NCBI GenBank assembly: GCA_037903355.1
Contig: JBAJFE010000061.1
Span: 186,001-250,000 of the forward strand
Direction of reading: 5' to 3'
DNA from: Trichuris trichiura
Lineage: Eukaryota > Nematoda > Enoplea > Trichinellida > Trichuridae
DNA: 64,000 nt
The notes under the pieces: model-generated
Seen by the model: the letters and a program-made list of their open reading frames with translations, nothing else
What the model was told of the DNA's origin: nothing
The model's database searches: none
Program-made: the position numbers and the translations under genes
Shown here: positions 12,333 through 24,008 of the stretch, piece by piece
Position numbering within the stretch: position 1 is the first letter of the stretch
Layout of the letters: each line of letters begins with the position of its first letter

Positions 12333-15300
12333 CGTTACGACACAACCGCACTCGACTAACAGTCCCAACAAAATGACTGTCGGTGAAAAGCACGCAGGCT
12401 CGGAAGCATTTACTGTAAAACTGATGAGCAAGTACAATATGATGCTCAGGTGCAACGTTTAGGCAAATACGAGAATAAAAAATAAATCCCCGTAGAGAAA
12501 TGTTGCCCTGCAAAAGCTTTAAAAGAAAAACGCTATAGCGGAACAGCAGGTTAAGGTTATGGTTTCGGCGTAGTAAAAGGAATTTTCTAATCGGAACAAA
12601 TAAAAGCTAAACTAGCCCCTATTAAAACGTAATCTAACGAGTTTGAAGATAAAACTAGGGGTGCATAAACGGTTCGGTGTTGTCTAACAAGCCGTTAGAA
12701 ATTAGCGTTCTTGCGTGGGCGGCACCAGTTTATCGCTCGTACAAATGCACAGCCAAAGGAAATAATTACCCCACTAACGACTTGAAGAAAACCTCTTAGC
12801 AAGAACAAACAGTTTAAAAGCAGTTGAGAGCTGGACAGTTTGCGATTACACCAGGCTAGCAGCTGCCTAAGACAATACACGCGCTAGCGAACACTTTGTT
12901 TGACTTTGCTAAAGAAGGAAAACGTTGGGTCAATAGCTTTAAAACCGCATGTAATGATACAGTCTTTGCATTAATAACTGATCGTCCACATTCGTTAGCA
13001 AGGCAAACTTTTTTATTCACTCATAACAAAGAAGAGATCACTACCAAACGTGCAAATGAAAGAATACAGAGCTTCAAAATAAACTGGAAGCATGCACTGG
13101 AGACGAAAATTGAATGTTCGCATTTTACGGCCATCACGAACAATTTCCAAGTAGCAAAACGTCTTGGGGAGCGATAAGCTACTGCCCCTTCAATTAGCGC
13201 ATAGAATTATGCGAAAGTAAAATTTAAAAAAGAATATGGCTTCAGGGTAAAGCGACAGAACGAATTTTAGCTTCTTACTAAAAAAAATAGAAATATCGTT
13301 TCTTAGCAGCCCCCGTCGTACTGTAAGTCTGTTAGCTATCCTGTTCTGTCCTTGCTTAAGCGTGAGGTTAAATGGAAGGCTTATGTTTTGACTTGGATTA
13401 AAGTGACGACAAAACATGGTAACCGGCATGCTCGCTAGCAAGGACAGCACATCCCGACGGCATGTTTGACAGAAAAGAACCTGCATTTCTCATACCGTGG
13501 AGCGGCTAAGAGACATGATCCGAAAATATCAGGACTCCGCCCCTATTAAGTCTTTATTGGCAAATGTATGGAATTTCTGTAAGTCTCAGAAATCGCCTGA
13601 CCGATGACAGAATTAAATAGGACGATCCACTTATGCTGGGATGGATTAATCTTGTTCCAATAATAAAGATTGTTAACGGCTCCTCTTTCTTGCACAAAAG
13701 GCTCAGTCGCAAAAGCTAACGGTAATGTTCAAAGTTGCAGTAATTTTTTTCAATATTAGTTCATTGCAACTTTATTAAAGCGTACATGTTTTTCATTGAC
13801 TCTTTTAAATAAAATCACAGCAACTTCCGAAATGCATCGCCATTAGAAACGAAAAGAATTCAGGATCGCATTGCGTTTTCTTCGTGAAATTGCACCTAAA
13901 ACTAGTTTACCGTATATTGGATGTCACGGTAAAGTGTTTTCAGGTTCATTAATTAAAACATAATCCGGCAACCGTGACCTGTTGCTGTTAAAACTTCCGT
14001 TAGCAACTTTCAGCGAAAAATTATTCTTTTGATTATTACTTAAAATTCCTGTCAAATCTTTACATCAATTTGCTACGTAGCATCACTTTTCTCTCACGTC
14101 ACGTTGTCGTCCAAACAGTAGCGTAAATGCTGGCCTCTTACATAAATTATTAATCTGTTGCGCAAACGCCAAGTAAACAAACTTAAAAAGCTGTCCATTT
14201 AAATGAAGCAGACAAGAGTTGTTTAATGAAGAACGGATAGCAAACTTTTTCAGGTTTAGTTGAATAACCAAAGACAGTTTTTGCCCCTCCGATAAGTTTG
14301 ATTACAACGTTTGCGGCTAATTTTGCGAAGTAACTATTCTACGTGCGACAGTAAGCCTATCGTGAATGGAAAACAAAAATTACAAACAGTGAAAAAACAC
14401 AAACAATATGCGCAGCGTACGAAAAAATTTTTGTCACGATTGGGGTGAAAAGTTTTATTCGATAACAAAGGAAAACATCATAAATCTTGCGACCTCGATT
14501 AGAGCTTGACTAGTCCCACAACTAGTTGAACAACATCTGCATCGAATAAGAAATTCAACACCTTTTTCAAAGCAAGATTTTTTCGTCGCCTAAACAAGCT
14601 TGAAATAGGTTGTTTTGAATAAACAAATTTAAAATGTTACCGGACGACTTTACTAAACGAAAAAAATACTCTAAATTAAGTAGACACATTTGTCGCCTGT
14701 AAATTCAGTATTACAAAGCGATATTGGCATCTTTTCCTCGACGACTTGCTAAAGTTCTTATTGAGCATATGATGCAAAAACAATAAGTTATAAACCAACT
14801 ATAACACACTGACTGTTGATGAAAAGTAAACTTAATCGAACGAGGAAATTTATTGCAAAAATTCATGCAAAATCAATCTTGATCACTTTATGGACATTTT
14901 CGTCACGCTATAATCAAGATAATAATTCTTCTTTGGCGTCTGCTGCAACTAACAAGAGCAACAACAAAAATAATAACATCAACGCGCTTTCGCTGGGGTA
15001 GAGTAGTTGATAAACATATTTAGCGCATACAAAAAAACAAGAAAACTAGCCTGTCTCTGATAACAATGAAAAATATGGCAGTTCTTTAAAAACAACAGGT
15101 TTCACTTCTTTTTTGTTGAAACTATGTGTTCTCCAAAAATCCAAACTTTAGTGATAGAGTTTTTAAGGCCGAATTAGTCCACTGGCCAATGCCTGTGTTG
15201 CACAGACGCTGACCAAGCGGACAAGTCTGGCCCAGAAAGAATTAATGTTAATCCTAAAACATTTCAAAAGAAAAGTTTCCTTCCGTCAAAGAAATGTGAC

Positions 15301-15773
15301 GGGTTGACACCCTAAATAAATCTATGCTGCAGGCAGAACTTACTGTAGTAAATTTTGAAATTAACAATCATTGAGCACCGAGGTTCTCCCATAATCTTCG
15401 CATTCGTCCAGCCAAGAACAATGACGTTCGCGCGAGGCAGCCTTCCAAATAAGGTGAGCAATGTTTTGCACCTTAGCTGTAGAATCATTCAAGCGTACCT
15501 TGAATAAACAAAAGTTGCAACAAGCCAATGAAAAACTGAATGCGCAGAAAGTTGGAAAAAAAATAATTTCATACATTCACACAGGCGCTCTTTAGACGGC
15601 AAGTGTGATGATGTCACGAGGGCATATGCTTCCACCATCTTACGTCATGAAGCTAACCGTTCTATCCTTAATCTTTTAAGTCGAGCGGCTAAAAACAATA
15701 AGTCTTCCAAAGTTACAATTTCACCTAAGCGCGCCAGCCGGCATTACCGTTGTCGACAAATAACCGTACGAAT
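12333..15773. other. Gene-poor intergenic region, about 3.4 kb
   Basis: This lies between the start of eIF4A and the end of VPS15. ORFs on both strands are short, AT-rich and unlike known proteins; one of 93 codons at 12896-13177 on the plus strand has no recognisable feature. I find no transposon ends, long repeats or RNA genes. It must include the eIF4A promoter near 12340-12600 and the VPS15 3' untranslated region near 15700. Confidence 0.5.
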
Positions 15774-18700
15774 CTATTTCCAAAGCTTGATGACGCCATC
15801 GCGTGACGATGAAATAAGTAACCAGTCATCAAAATGGCAAAGCTTCATGTCAGTAATCAACTCGTGATGAGCGGAGCTAACCCGGATCTCCGTTTGTTCT
15901 TTTGAAGCCATTTGGAGATCTTCGGAATGCAAAGACGTGCAGTAAACAACATGCGTACCATCTACAATTTTGTATCTGAAAAAATTGCAACGAATTTCCC
16001 TAAGAGCACAACTGCAATTTGCGCGCTTACTTGTATGTTAGATCAGTAGGCGCCGGTGCGAATGATGACAGAATGAACGAGTCGCTAAGATTTGCGAGAT
16101 TCCAATAGCGAATACGACCGCTATCATCGCCAGTTAACACTACACCCGGAGAGGATGCGTCACCGCCAAATTGACTTAACGATGTGACAGCGATTGACCG
16201 ATTTTCAACATTTTCCGAAGACTATAATGACAACGAACTAGTAAAGAAAATACTACAGTATACAAACAAAAACATTTTCAATCAAGGCGTCTCATTTTTC
16301 TGGATGTTTTCGCAAACGCTATGCGAACATCCCTAAGCTAAACACAAATGCATTACAAATTCAGCGTTCCTACTACTAACTAGGGTACGATAAACGGGTT
16401 AAAGACTCGTCAAACTACGATCTCATTCATAGAGTATTTTCATTACCCGATCGTGGTAAGACAACGGAGGCAAGTCGGATGGCCAAATGGCGTAATGTCT
16501 AATACCAGACTCCAAATCCCATTCGGACACTTCGCCTTGCTTGACAAAAGTAGCCAATACCCGTGAACTTGGCCCCAAAACAGGGCGCAGCCGAAGAATA
16601 GGTATGTCTGTAAGCAAGTTCACTCTAACTTGACGGCATTTAAAACCTTACGGTATTTCAACAAACTTGCGGGATGTTTAAATTCGCGTACGTTCAGTTG
16701 GAAGCGAAGATCCCACAGAACAAAGTAACCCGTCTCTGTTCCCACTAATGCCCACTTGTTAACGCTCTGGTCGACGCATAAACAAGTAACCAAGCCTTTT
16801 TCGTAAGGATTCGGATACGACCACGCCGGTGAAGACATCCGAGAATCAAAGCAGCAAACATTACCATGATGACTTAAGCCGACAACTACTAAATGACTTC
16901 CTGAAAGTACAAGTAACGAAAAGTCAAAAACATGTCTGCTGTAGTGATCACTATACGAAATATCTCTGTATTCTAGTACACACACGATAATACTTTAATT
17001 CCACTAGGCGGACATACCACGCTTATACGGTGATCACTTCGACCAGTTCGCGAATATTTAGATTAAATGTACTTGCCACTTTAGTTATTGAAAACTTTAA
17101 AAGCGTAACAGTTCTGCATGCATTTAGTTCAGCAAAAAACTAGCAAAGTTTATACTACGCTAAACATAGGGATGCAAAAGTACAAAAGCCATCATTTTCG
17201 CTAATGCAACCAATGAGAGTAATACATTTCGTTTCAAGTTTCATTATCTCAATTTTTAAATAAGCTCCCGTTTGGAACTTACCTTTAAAGCTCGAGTAAA
17301 AATCAATCAAGTAGTCGTCTCTGAGTGCGTACGAATTGGAAGAAAATTTGGACGGATTCCGAGCGCCCGCCAAGTCCATTCTGCAATCGTTGACCTTACG
17401 AAGAGAAAGGAAGCCCGAAATAACGTAATTATATTACTTGAAAAATTTGACGGAACCATCACTGGAAGAGCAGACGATAAAATTATCGGCAATATCGACG
17501 CCGGTTGCTTTGGAAGCTAAAAAGGTCCACTTGGAGTTGAGGAGTGCAAACAACGCTGAACAAACCGAATTCCTTGAAACTGCACGCGCTCCGATTGGAC
17601 ATGCTTCGTCCAATCATACTTTTGATATCCCAAATTTTTAAACATCCGTCCGAACCGACACTAGCAAAGAAGCGTCCATTCGAATGAACGGCAAGTCGGT
17701 GAACCGCGCCGGAATGTTCATGCAAATCGGCTAATAGAGTACCGGAGGGCTTCCAAGCAGCTGTCGGCGCCGTCTTGTCCTCGGCGCTAGTGCTTAGCAG
17801 TCTAGAAGCATTTTGGGCCCACAAATCACGTTGCCATTCAACGAAAGCGTCCAATTCGGCTTTGCACGGCGAATACAATGGGCGTGCCTCGGAAGCGCAT
17901 GTAGTGTCAACAACAAGAACCGTATTTGGTTCGAAATAATGCTCGAATTGTCGGGGTAGCAATTCGGCGGATTTTGCAGCCCCGCTACTGCTAGCTGTCG
18001 AGAGGTTACTGGCGCTAAGCGATGGGGTTTCCATACTGCTTGATACTCTTTTCGTTCGCTCAACCGTTGCTTCCACAACTTCTTCCTCATTTTTGGAAGA
18101 CATTACGTAAGCGGCTTCGTTGTTTTGACTGCTGTCGCTGCCAAACATTTGCAACCATTCCACGTTCTGCAACAGCGAAAACAATGCATACAAAATGTAC
18201 ACGCACATTAGCATATCTTCCCTCAAGTCGGTATTTCCTTAACCAAACAAGGCGTGAAGCCAATAAATAACAAGGAAAAATTTTAACTGTGTTCATCAAT
18301 TATGCAAATTTGTTCTTGGTATCTCAAAAAATCAATGACGCCATTTTTAGGCAAAGCGTAATTTCAAATGTCGCTTAGCGACTTTATGCAAATACGAACC
18401 TGATTAAGCCAGAGTCGCAATAGAAACAACTCGTAACGCATTTACATACGAAACGTCACTTCAATACAAATCAACACCCTTTGACCAATCGTGTCTCAAT
18501 TTCAGCATTAAATCAGACAGGAAAAGGAAGAAGTATTGATATCATCGAGAGGCACTGACGCTGAGGCAAAGCACCCAAAAGTCTCATCGTTTTCAATAAA
18601 AGACTTATATTAGAATAGAGGGTTTTATTCCCGCAAAAAAGTTAAGAAGTTTTACGTATACTTTCGGAAAGGTTATATCTTCTAAGCGCTTTACCATTTT

Positions 18701-21700
18701 TCCAGAAAACCAAAAAGTATACGAGACTGAAAACGTTGACACACTGCTCATACCACGTATGTTGTGGTCACTTAGTGTTTGTGCATGCGTACGTAAGGCT
18801 GAAGCAAAAGCATGATAGCTCATACAATAAAAACTAAATTACATAAGAAAAATATATTTCTGCTTACAATAAAGCGCATGTAAAAAAATTCATATTCCTA
18901 AGCGAATTTTCGAGTGTTACATTCCTACACTCAACATGCATTAAGACAAACGCTGTTGAGTGTAGTAGATAAGAGAAAGGGTTCGCTTCTTCTTATGGCA
19001 AAAAGGCGTTGATTGAATAAACATACTATACCCTTATGAAGAAAGAAAAACGTACGCGGTTGTTATGAAGCTGTATATACGTAATATAGAATGCTAAGCT
19101 CCTTACCAACACTCCTCCGTCAGCTCTTGACAAGTCATCACCACTAAAGGCAACTTGTCGACCCATACCGACCGTAAGATCAACAGTGTGAGTTCTTGCG
19201 TTGTTTCCACCGAAATCTAAATAAGATCGTTCGTCGTCCTCTTCGCTCGTCGACATCATTCGACTATTCTCTCGTATGGCGCGAACCCGAAGAAGATTAG
19301 TGGCAAACGAGACGAAAACATCTTCATGCTCATCGGTGAATCCTTGCCGGCGCAACTTGACGTACAACTTTGCCAATTTGGGGTCGTCCGGTGTCAATGG
19401 CAACAATTCGTCGCCGCTACCGCGATCCTTAACATTGCCAAGGCTTCTGATCAAATGTCGTTCTCGAAAGCAGCTCAACAATTCGGGCAAATATGGTGAA
19501 CCAACAACAACGTCCCAAATGGATTTGGGCACAGGTTCCTTTAGAGCCCACAGTAGGCACTCCTGTAGCATGTAATCTAGGAGTCAACAATTGCTTTAGA
19601 CTAGTGGTACCTCGCGATCGACGGAGAAAAATGGCTGCTTGACGTAAGGCTCTATTTTTGGCATAAGCTTGCAATGTACGTCGCACAGGCGTAACGCTTT
19701 CGCCGTACTGCATATGAATGAAACTGCGCCTATACGCAGCATAAGATTCTTAAAGGTACGAATGTAAAGACAGCAATTTTACGCTGAAGGTTCAGCACTT
19801 ACCGGATGCCTTAGAAATGGTACAATATCGTTCAAAAGGTCAAAGGCGATCGTTCGCTCGACCAGACCAAGTTTGGACAATTCAAAAAGGGATTGAAACG
19901 TCGCGAAAATTACATTTTCTTCGCAGTCGCGTAAACCCTGATAAAAAAAAATAATAACGTGTTAAGGGCGCGACGGTGTGCGCGCAAAGTTGGGGCATAC
20001 CAACCTGCTGATATAATGGGAACAATACGCACCAGCTCTGAGCGCCAATGGAAATGGTCAACTTTGGGCAGCATTGGAAAAACAAATAGCGCAAACGCCA
20101 ATCGTTCTTCTCATTCAGGAAAGTAACAATGTGAGAAAGAAGAACATCGCTACCTGCAAGATTTTCGCGGCATCGAAAAAGCTCGTCATGCTAGAAAACA
20201 ACAAATGCAAAGTACTCTTTCGATCCCCGAAGAAACGACAAAGCAATTCGAGCGAGTCTTGCACCAACACTTTGCGCACGTACAAGTTTGGATCGCACAG
20301 CAACGTCACGGTGACATCTTGGACAAGGTCGTCCAAAATGTTCAACTCTTTTTGATGGTCGACCTTTTAGGTAAAACAAAACAAAGTAGGACTTCTTTGA
20401 AAAAAAACAACACTTGGCGCGCTCACCTCGGAATTCAACTCCTGGCACGCCATTACGTGAGGATCTTTTTCAAGCGTCACGTCAGCTTGCTCCAAAAAAC
20501 TGAACATATAAAAAACTAAAAATGAAAACCCACTCTAAAGAGAGTACTTAATTACCTTTTCGCCGTAACGGCCAAACAACCTATGCAAGAAGCGAGTGCC
20601 AACTTTACCACACCGCTGTTGTCATTGATCCTTGGAAGCTGCAAAAAAAAATAACTACCGATGTTTTGGTATTGAATGAGAGGTTCGTTTCTTTTTACCA
20701 CAGTTGGGAATATATAGTCGACAAACACTCTGGCGTCACTGGGAATTCGCAGACGAATTAGTAAAACAATATGGTGAGCCGTACCGACCTGGCCGGTACC
20801 GTCTTGACGTTTGCCATAACTTTGGTTATTGTGTGGATGCTTAGCGCGCGAATTCTGGCTACGTCGTCGCCAACGAAGTACAGCTGCGCCAAATAAGGCT
20901 ATCTTTTTTAAGAAGACTAAAAGTCGTAACAGAAAAATTTACCATAAACGGAAGAATGCGATCAAGCACCACGTCGGCATCGACCAAAGAGGCGAAACGC
21001 GTGAGAATCTCCAACAGACGCCACTTTGCGTCGCAAGTCTATGCAAATTAAAATTCAAACATGGCGATAACTTATCGGACATGTTTTGATTACTCTGACG
21101 CTGCGAGTTAAAGATGTCGCCAAAGAGAGGACGGTCAAGATCGAAGGATCAACGGAATTGTCGCTGGATTTAAACATCTCGAATACGCGTTCCATGTCAT
21201 TGCATAGCCTATTTTCAAAAAGTAACGTAGAATACAACGCACTACGTTTGCTTAGGGTACTTTTCAACTTTCTCGTCGTCCGACATAAGAGGTAAGTCTA
21301 CGTAGCTCTTTAAGTACTGCCATAGGAAGTCGTAGAATATGGACGGAAAAACGGTTTCACGATACAACTTCAAGCACTGCGCAGCGCTGGGACGTTCGAG
21401 CGGGTTGAGATGAATCATTTTTTCAATCATATCCCTCAAGTGAGGGCACGACAGTCCGTCCAAAGCCTTCGTGGGATGATACATTCCCTGACGATAAGCG
21501 AGCAACTGACTAAGATCGAACGGCGAGGCGTTGTCGCAGAAAAGTTCCAAAAGGACGCAGCTTAAAAAAACAGTTAATTTTCGCAGTTGCATCACCACCA
21601 CGCATTGCATCACGAACCCAAGGGAAAATATGTCCATTTCATGTTTTAAGGCAAATTTCGATTGTCGCCCGCCGGCGCCTTCCGGCATGAGATCCAACTC

Positions 21701-23578
21701 GGTCATGTCACTACTGACGGTAAACCTTTCAGGAGCAATGTAGCAAGTGCGACGTCGACTCGAGTCGAAAAAATAGGTAAAGTCGGCAGGATTGTCCTGA
21801 AGAAAAGGATACCGTCCGCAAAAGGCAACAAAAATCAAGCGGAGGCGAACATATGGAATGGTGGATGGCTTGAAGTTGGCAAAATCGGAGAGTAGCGTCC
21901 ATGCGCTACTAGTGATCAGCACGTTTTCTGTCTTTATATCTCCGTGGCAAATCTGAGTCAACCACAAATGAATCACGCCGGTTAATGTACTGCAGTACTA
22001 CGCACATCGTTGTCATAGCATTGTTCCAACGCTTTGAGCAACTGATAAGCTATCCACCGCTTTTCAACGTCCGTCAAAAACGGCCTCGTACTCAGGCGGT
22101 CGTAAAGACTGTAGCTTATGTACTGTCGAATAAGGAATGACGCCTTGGAACTTTGCTGAAGTAATGAAAAGTACTACTAAGACAAAGGACAATCAAATAG
22201 CGTCGCCAAGATGCTGCATACATGAATGCACGACGATCTTCGCGTATTCGTAAGGGCATAAGTTAAAACAGGATGAAAAAAGTTATCTAACAAGATACTT
22301 CACTGGAAATCATAAACAAAAGTGCTTTTCACCTACTGAATTTACATAGCACAAGCAAAATGTCTTGCAGATAATTTTGGTCTGTTCGTTTGATCTTTAT
22401 TAATATGCCAGATAGCGAAGAGGACGATTTTGCTCAAGTTGAAGCAACTATCTTATTGCGCAACGCAAGCTTACAGATACAGCATGACTGCATAACTAGA
22501 CACGGAACCTGTCTTGTAAAACAAAATCCATTTGCCCGAAGCAAAATTAATTTTTCAGATTACAGTTTATTAGAATGGTCGGGCAATCTTCTTTTGCGTC
22601 CTATTTTTTTATATTTTCTAGACGAAGTAATCAGCATTTATGTTCAACATAAAAAAGATATTAACGGCTACTGTAAAAACATAAGATGTTCAGGTATGGT
22701 ACGATAGAAATTTCCACCCAAAAAATATAAATAATTACCGTATATTACGGCCTATAAGAACACCCATCTTCCTAAGTAATAGGTGGTAATAATTAGCCCA
22801 GTTGATACTTCCTAGGCTCGCATTTGACTTATTAGTCCTATGAGCTGAACAGCAACTCTTCTACCTCAACTAGACTCACTAAGTGACTAACTGGGCCAAT
22901 CATTACTACCCATTACTTAGGTAAAGGGGTGTTCTTATAGGCCGTAATATACGGTAGCTGCGCAACACACGAGACAGAAATCGTATGCAAAAAAACGTAT
23001 ATAGAAACACTACTTTTGGTAACCAGTAAATATAATCACAAAAATCTAACTTACCATGACTTTCGAAAAGGGCAAACAGTTAGGGGAGTCTTTGAGCTTT
23101 TCGTAAATTCCTGCAAATTTTTGCTAATCTGTCTTCTAACATTTCTCCGTTATAACTTACTTTCAATTGCATTTTTGTACAACGACAATGGCAAACTTGG
23201 ATCGTTAACAACAAACACTTTAACCACACATTGGCCTTCCCTAAAGATGCACGTTACATTAACTGGCATTTGAAACGCTTTCACGCACGCTAAACATCTC
23301 TGGTGGAAAAAGGCGGAAAAACTACTGCAAGGAAGGAGCAAAAATTTCCGGGTAGAAAAAGACAAATAAGACAAGCGATATACCTGTGCAAAACTCTGGC
23401 AACCTTCATAAATCGCGTGCTTCCCAAGCTGAAAGCAGCAGATCGATTTTTAGCTGCACACTAGCTTAATTGAAACGAACGCTTACTTGCATTGGAATTC
23501 CATGTCCGCCAAATCTGACACGTACCTTTCGACGGGAAACGTAATGGGAGGAACTGCCGCCGACAAGTAGGCTCCCAT
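15774..23578 (-). CDS. PIK3R4: VPS15/PIK3R4, regulatory pseudokinase of the class III PI3-kinase
   Basis: VPS15 scaffolds VPS34 for autophagy and endosomal PI3P synthesis. The start at 23578 gives MGAYLSA, an N-myristoylation motif expected for the family. Early exons are 23487-23578, 23384-23428 (LGSTRFMKVARV), about 23154-23244 (VVKVFVVNDPSLPL) and an exon ending at 23055 (NCLPFSKVM). The kinase-like domain near 22155-21300 has IRQYISYSLYDRLSTRPF, HGDIKTENVLI, a DFA in place of DFG, DNPADFTYFFD and SRRRTCYIAPERF. A helical-repeat middle follows, then C-terminal WD40 repeats (18226-15774) with HSGAVHRLAVHSNG and DLRFQLNVREF, ending in IKLWK, as family members do. The intron at 22156-23054 is unusually long (899 bp) and carries a small plus-strand ORF and a MITE. 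The frame is intact as far as I checked. Confidence 0.94.
22405..22707 (+). CDS. Putative nested ORF in a VPS15 intron, unknown
   Basis: A 100-codon ORF from the ATG at 22405, on the opposite strand to VPS15 and wholly inside its 899-bp intron. The first 55 residues (PDSEEDDFAQVEATILLRNA) are polar and protein-like, with a hydrophobic run near residues 68-82. No family is recognised. It stops 30 bp before the MITE at 22738. It may be a small nested gene, a remnant exon or chance. Its protein-like composition in AT-rich intronic DNA is the only support. Confidence 0.3.
   Translation: MPDSEEDDFAQVEATILLRNASLQIQHDCITRHGTCLVKQNPFARSKINFSDYSLLEWSGNLLLRPIFLYFLDEVISIYVQHKKDINGYCKNIRCSGMVR
22738..22954. 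mobile_element. MITE with long terminal inverted repeats and TA target duplication
   Basis: A 217-bp non-coding element. Its outer 28 bases (ccgtatattacggcctataa and the next 8) match perfectly in inverted orientation. The inverted similarity extends to about 66 bp per arm (22738-22803 against 22889-22954) with 7 mismatches. The interior is 85 bp and encodes nothing. It is flanked on both sides by TA, the target duplication of Tc1/mariner-type transposons, so it is most likely a MITE moved by such a transposase. It sits in an intron of VPS15. No second copy was seen in this window. Confidence 0.85.
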
Positions 23579-24008
23579 TGCCTTGCGCACGACAAAAAAC
23601 CGCTGCAAAATTGCCTAAGTTCAAACGGCGAAACAAACTTGCCCAATAATAGCCGCGGGTTGGCAAACAAAACTTTTTGATTACTCGGAAATTGAGCTAC
23701 TATTCCATGCCATAAAAGGTGAAAATAACAGCCTGCAAAACGTTCGAAAAAAGAAACTTAATTGCAATGCATCTCGCAGAGTTTAAGTGTTCGCAGGTAC
23801 GTGCTCGAACTGTAACATTGGAAGTTTGCTGACGAAAAAAATATCGGTAATAAAAAGGCGTTTTGAAAACGTAGCTAATTTTTAAGGCTTGCATACAACT
23901 CCAGATGCATATTTCGAGCGGACAGAGCGCTTAAGTGAAATTAAGTAATTACGAGCATACTGTACAACAGTGGTTGGTGTTGGAAGTGTTGGAAGAGGTT
24001 GTCGCTCG
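23579..24008. promoter_or_regulatory. Divergent promoter region between VPS15 and NDUFV1
   Basis: The start codons of VPS15 (minus) and NDUFV1 (plus) are 430 bp apart and face away from each other, so both promoters must be here unless untranslated exons lie further away. I see no clear TATA box at a persuasive distance from either start. There may be spliced-leader acceptor sites, but none stands out. Confidence 0.6.
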
